A stretch of 64,000 nt of DNA from contig JAIKZI010000066.1 of assembly GCA_024682375.1 (NCBI GenBank), positions 1 to 64,000 of the forward strand. The letters are read 5' to 3'. Shown piece by piece: positions 61,930-64,000 of this stretch; the first letter of the stretch is position 1, and each line of letters begins with the position of its first letter. The notes under the pieces are model-generated. The model ran no database searches. It had not been told where the DNA came from and was given only the letters and a program-made list of their open reading frames with translations. The DNA is from Lachnospiraceae bacterium (GTDB lineage: Bacteria > Bacillota > Clostridia > Lachnospirales > Lachnospiraceae). The position numbers and the translations under genes are program-made.

Positions 61930-62697
61930 TCATGCAGTAAAATCGATTGTCTGTCCTAAATTTTTCTCTTCAGGAGTTCTAACCGTTTCTGTCATCCATT
62001 CCATTTCCTGATCCTTTATTTTCTTAAAGAGATCTTCCACATTATCAGCTTCAACCTTTATTTCAACAGGTTTAGTATACTCTTTTTCCGGCTTTACGTC
62101 AGCCTTCTTTTTAGTTTCTTTCGCCGCTTTATTCTCAGCTTCTTTAGCCGCTTTATTTTTTGCTTCTTTAGCTGCTTTATTTGCATTAGCTCTTATATCA
62201 TTTGCCTTTGATACAATTGCCTGATTTGCTTTAGCCATTACAGCAAAGAAAGTTGTAGTTCCATCAGCATTTATTTGCACGCCAAAACCAGTCACTGTTT
62301 TTCCAGTGCCATCTGTTGCATTTACAAGGTCATTTGCAATCTTCTGAAGCTGTTCTTTAGCATCATCGATTACACCTTCCTGTTTTACCCTGTAATTTTC
62401 ATCGTTGGCCATTTTTTCCACAGTGGCTTCATCGATTACAACTACATCCTTGTCACCTGTGACATACTTTTCAGCGTTTTTCATGGCATTTTCGCTCTCA
62501 TCATTGCTTACTAAAACGAAGTCCATGTCGCCATACTTTTCTTTCAATTTTTCATAATAGGCCTGAGCCTTTTCTGAAAGTTTAGGATTTCCGACTGTCC
62601 TTTGATTTTCCTTCTTTAATTCTTTTACCTGTGCTTTGTTAGCCACAGTTGCAGCAAACGAAGGCATTGCTGCACCATTTACATTACCGAGACTCAT
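61930..62697 (-). CDS. Uncharacterised protein with Ala/Lys-rich helical segment
   Basis: 255 residues from MSLGNVNGAAMPSFAAT (ATG 62697), with AAGGAGG upstream; the track start is 11 residues longer. The first half carries KLSEKAQAYYEKLKEKYGDMDFVLVSND and FGVQINADGTTTFFAVMAKAN. From memory this resembles the DUF6033 group common in Lachnospiraceae, which I cannot verify here. A helical repeat region (NKAAKEAK, NKAAKEAE, NKAAKETK, about 180-205) follows. The tail is charged. There is no signal peptide or membrane helix. Function unknown; there may be several such proteins per genome. Confidence 0.6.
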   Translation of the reverse strand: MSLGNVNGAAMPSFAATVANKAQVKELKKENQRTVGNPKLSEKAQAYYEKLKEKYGDMDFVLVSNDESENAMKNAEKYVTGDKDVVVIDEATVEKMANDENYRVKQEGVIDDAKEQLQKIANDLVNATDGTGKTVTGFGVQINADGTTTFFAVMAKANQAIVSKANDIRANANKAAKEAKNKAAKEAENKAAKETKKKADVKPEKEYTKPVEIKVEADNVEDLFKKIKDQEMEWMTETVRTPEEKNLGQTIDFTA

Positions 62698-62730
62698 TGT
62701 TTTTCCTCCTTGAAAAAAGATTTTATACAT

Positions 62731-62885
62731 CCATGCATAATTAGACAGATTCGTGTCTATATTGTATTTCGAATCATTTTGCGAAAAACTTTAACTTTTT
62801 TCTAAAGTAATTAAAAAAATAGTGATTTATTTTTAAATGATTGATATTATAAATATACACACGAAAATTAGTAGACAATTTATAT
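62731..62885. other. AT-rich divergent intergenic region
   Basis: It lies between the uncharacterised protein (minus) and the 51-residue protein (plus). Several TATAAA-like strings occur, but no well-spaced promoter pair is convincing on either strand. Confidence 0.4.
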
Positions 62886-62899
62886 AAAGGAGATGCATT

Positions 62900-63055
62900 A
62901 TGACAGAAGAAGCCTTCAAAAAAACCTTATCAGATTTGATTGCAACTGCATTGAATAATCAATACAGCGATCCTATCCATGCCGATTTATGGCAAGGAAT
63001 CCGAATAGATTTAAATGAGGCTTCTTATAAGCTTGATGAAATCAAGCGAAAATAA
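62900..63055 (+). CDS. 51-residue small protein (not in ORF track)
   Basis: It reads MTEEAFKKTLSDLIATALNN, then QYSDPIHADLWQGIRIDLNE and ASYKLDEIKRK. The ATG follows AAAGGAGATGCATT, a strong ribosome-binding site, and the stop is two bases before the opposing serine acetyltransferase stop. It is soluble, with a predicted helix at each end, and has no cysteine or membrane helix. I do not recognise the family. It is likely real because of the RBS and the good composition, but it could also be a chance ORF. Confidence 0.65.
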   Translation: MTEEAFKKTLSDLIATALNNQYSDPIHADLWQGIRIDLNEASYKLDEIKRK

Positions 63056-63057
63056 TG

Positions 63058-64000
63058 TTATTTTAATTTTATCCACTCAGAATCCGGTTTGAGGTCCTTT
63101 GTTTTCAAAGTTTCCTCGCCGGATTTTTTAGTTTTATAAACCAATTCCTGATTCTTTATAGATACCTTTGTGCCCTCAGGAATTGAGCTTGTGATAAAAG
63201 CATTAGAGCCGACTACCGAGTGAGCTCCTATTATTGTATTTCCACCCAGGATTGATGCACCTGAATACAGTGTTACATAATCTTCAATAGTTGGATGTCT
63301 TTTTATACCACGCAGTTTCTGTCCGCCTGATGTAGAAAGAGCTCCAACAGTTACTCCCTGATATATCTTTACATGTTCACCAATTATTGTTGTAGAACCT
63401 ACAACAATTCCTGTTCCATGATCGATGAAGAAATATTTTCCAATCGATGCTCCAGGATGAATATCGATTCCTGTTTTGTTATGAGCATGTTCTGTCATCA
63501 TTCTTGGAATCAATGGAACATTCAATAAGAAAAGTTCATGTGCCATTCTATATACAGCAATTGTGTATATTCCAGGATAACTTAAAACTATTTCGTCCTT
63601 ATTAAGCGCAGCAGGATCACCCTGAAGCGTAGCTTCCAAATCAGTATCCAAATATTCTCGGATTTTTGGAATCTGACTCAAGAATTTAAGTGTGATATCT
63701 GAAGCCTTATTTTCAAGTGATGGCTGACAGATATGTCCTCCAGGGTTTTCTCCTTCTTTCTGGTAATTCAAAACTGTTGTAATCTGTTTTTCAAGACTAT
63801 ACATAACATCTTCAATCAATACGGTGATATTGGATTCCATATTATAACCGCGGAATCTTCTATCTCTGTAATATCCAGGGAAGATGATTCTTAACATCTT
63901 ATGTATGATTTCAACTACAGCTTCCTGATCTGGCTGGTTAAAAACCTCTGTATTATCTATATCCCTTCCTTTTTTATAATCAGAAAGGATAGTCTTTTCA
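63058..64000 (-). CDS. Serine O-acetyltransferase, EpsC type, partial (N-terminus outside window)
   Basis: Acetylates serine to O-acetylserine, the precursor of cysteine. The left-handed beta-helix hexapeptide region has GIDIHPGASIGKYFFIDHGTGIVVG and VKIYQGVTVGALS, and the catalytic-type HAH segment reads TEHAHNKTGIDIHP. The track ends the ORF at an internal ATG (63897), but the frame stays open to the right edge (TILSDYKKGRDIDNTEVFNQ and after), so about 314 residues are visible and the true start lies beyond 64000. The helical N-terminal part and the insertion are typical of the EpsC group in anaerobes. Confidence 0.88.
   Translation of the reverse strand, partial: EKTILSDYKKGRDIDNTEVFNQPDQEAVVEIIHKMLRIIFPGYYRDRRFRGYNMESNITVLIEDVMYSLEKQITTVLNYQKEGENPGGHICQPSLENKASDITLKFLSQIPKIREYLDTDLEATLQGDPAALNKDEIVLSYPGIYTIAVYRMAHELFLLNVPLIPRMMTEHAHNKTGIDIHPGASIGKYFFIDHGTGIVVGSTTIIGEHVKIYQGVTVGALSTSGGQKLRGIKRHPTIEDYVTLYSGASILGGNTIIGAHSVVGSNAFITSSIPEGTKVSIKNQELVYKTKKSGEETLKTKDLKPDSEWIKLK

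Noticed and set aside
1-64000. CRISPR array
   Set aside because: No set of regularly spaced identical repeats with unique spacers was seen. The only tandem repeats are the 18-base in-gene repeat and the paired 23-base hairpins.
1-64000. tRNA or rRNA genes
   Set aside because: I found no cloverleaf-like sequence or rRNA segment in any of the intergenic gaps.

Overview
The window looks like a chromosomal segment of a low-GC, Gram-positive anaerobe of the class Clostridia, most probably family Lachnospiraceae. The evidence is a complete S10-spc-alpha ribosomal operon, zinc-binding (C+) S14 and L36, a flavodiiron protein, EpsC-type serine acetyltransferase, MutS2, CIRCE-controlled clpB and strong AGGAGG ribosome-binding sites. 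I cannot assign a genus from sequence alone.

Layout. 1-5.3 kb: a partial YfcC-family transporter, an SGNH hydrolase, a patatin, RlmD and the YhaM nuclease, all on the minus strand. 5.4-7.8 kb: mutS2 (plus strand). 7.8-8.5 kb: a 677-base gap filled by two very long imperfect hairpins. 8.5-23.8 kb: thirty minus-strand genes from rpsJ to rplQ, including secY, adk, infA and rpoA, with a promoter and structured leader upstream of rpsJ and a perfect-consensus internal promoter before rpmJ; rpmJ is missing from the ORF track. 23.8-28 kb: an RNA methyltransferase, a HAD phosphatase, PTS enzyme I and truA. 28-36 kb: a flavodiiron protein, an AraC-family regulator with two DNA-binding domains, and an arginine deiminase operon (arcA-argF-arcC-yfcC), followed by a stand-alone B3/B4-domain protein. 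36-46 kb: an M20 amidohydrolase, then two 932-residue iron-sulfur flavoprotein paralogues with hypA between them, a DUF4190-like protein and glmS. 46-51.5 kb: a glycosyltransferase, an aminotransferase and clpB. 51.5-52 kb: a third long hairpin whose foot overlaps the clpB CIRCE operator. 52-56.4 kb: an AT-rich accessory patch with four zinc-ribbon membrane proteins and a RelB/YoeB-type toxin-antitoxin pair flanked by a duplicated end of an rRNA methyltransferase gene. 56.4-64 kb: a GGDEF protein, two tandem hypB genes, pepT, a ROK glucokinase, a Lachnospiraceae-type unknown protein, a 51-residue small protein absent from the ORF track, and a partial serine acetyltransferase.

How it works together. 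The arc genes turn arginine into ornithine, ammonia, CO2 and ATP, and the linked YfcC protein is the likely arginine/ornithine exchanger. hypA plus two hypB genes imply nickel-enzyme maturation, although no nickel enzyme is encoded here; hypA sits between the two flavoproteins.

The most unusual signal is the set of three long hairpins at about 7.88-8.06, 8.20-8.48 and 51.55-51.89 kb. Their stems are unrelated in sequence, but their tips share AACTCGC-X-GCTCARACAT. X is TTC in two copies and a 32-nt hairpin in the third. This is the pattern expected of a structured RNA family rather than of a mobile element or ordinary terminators.
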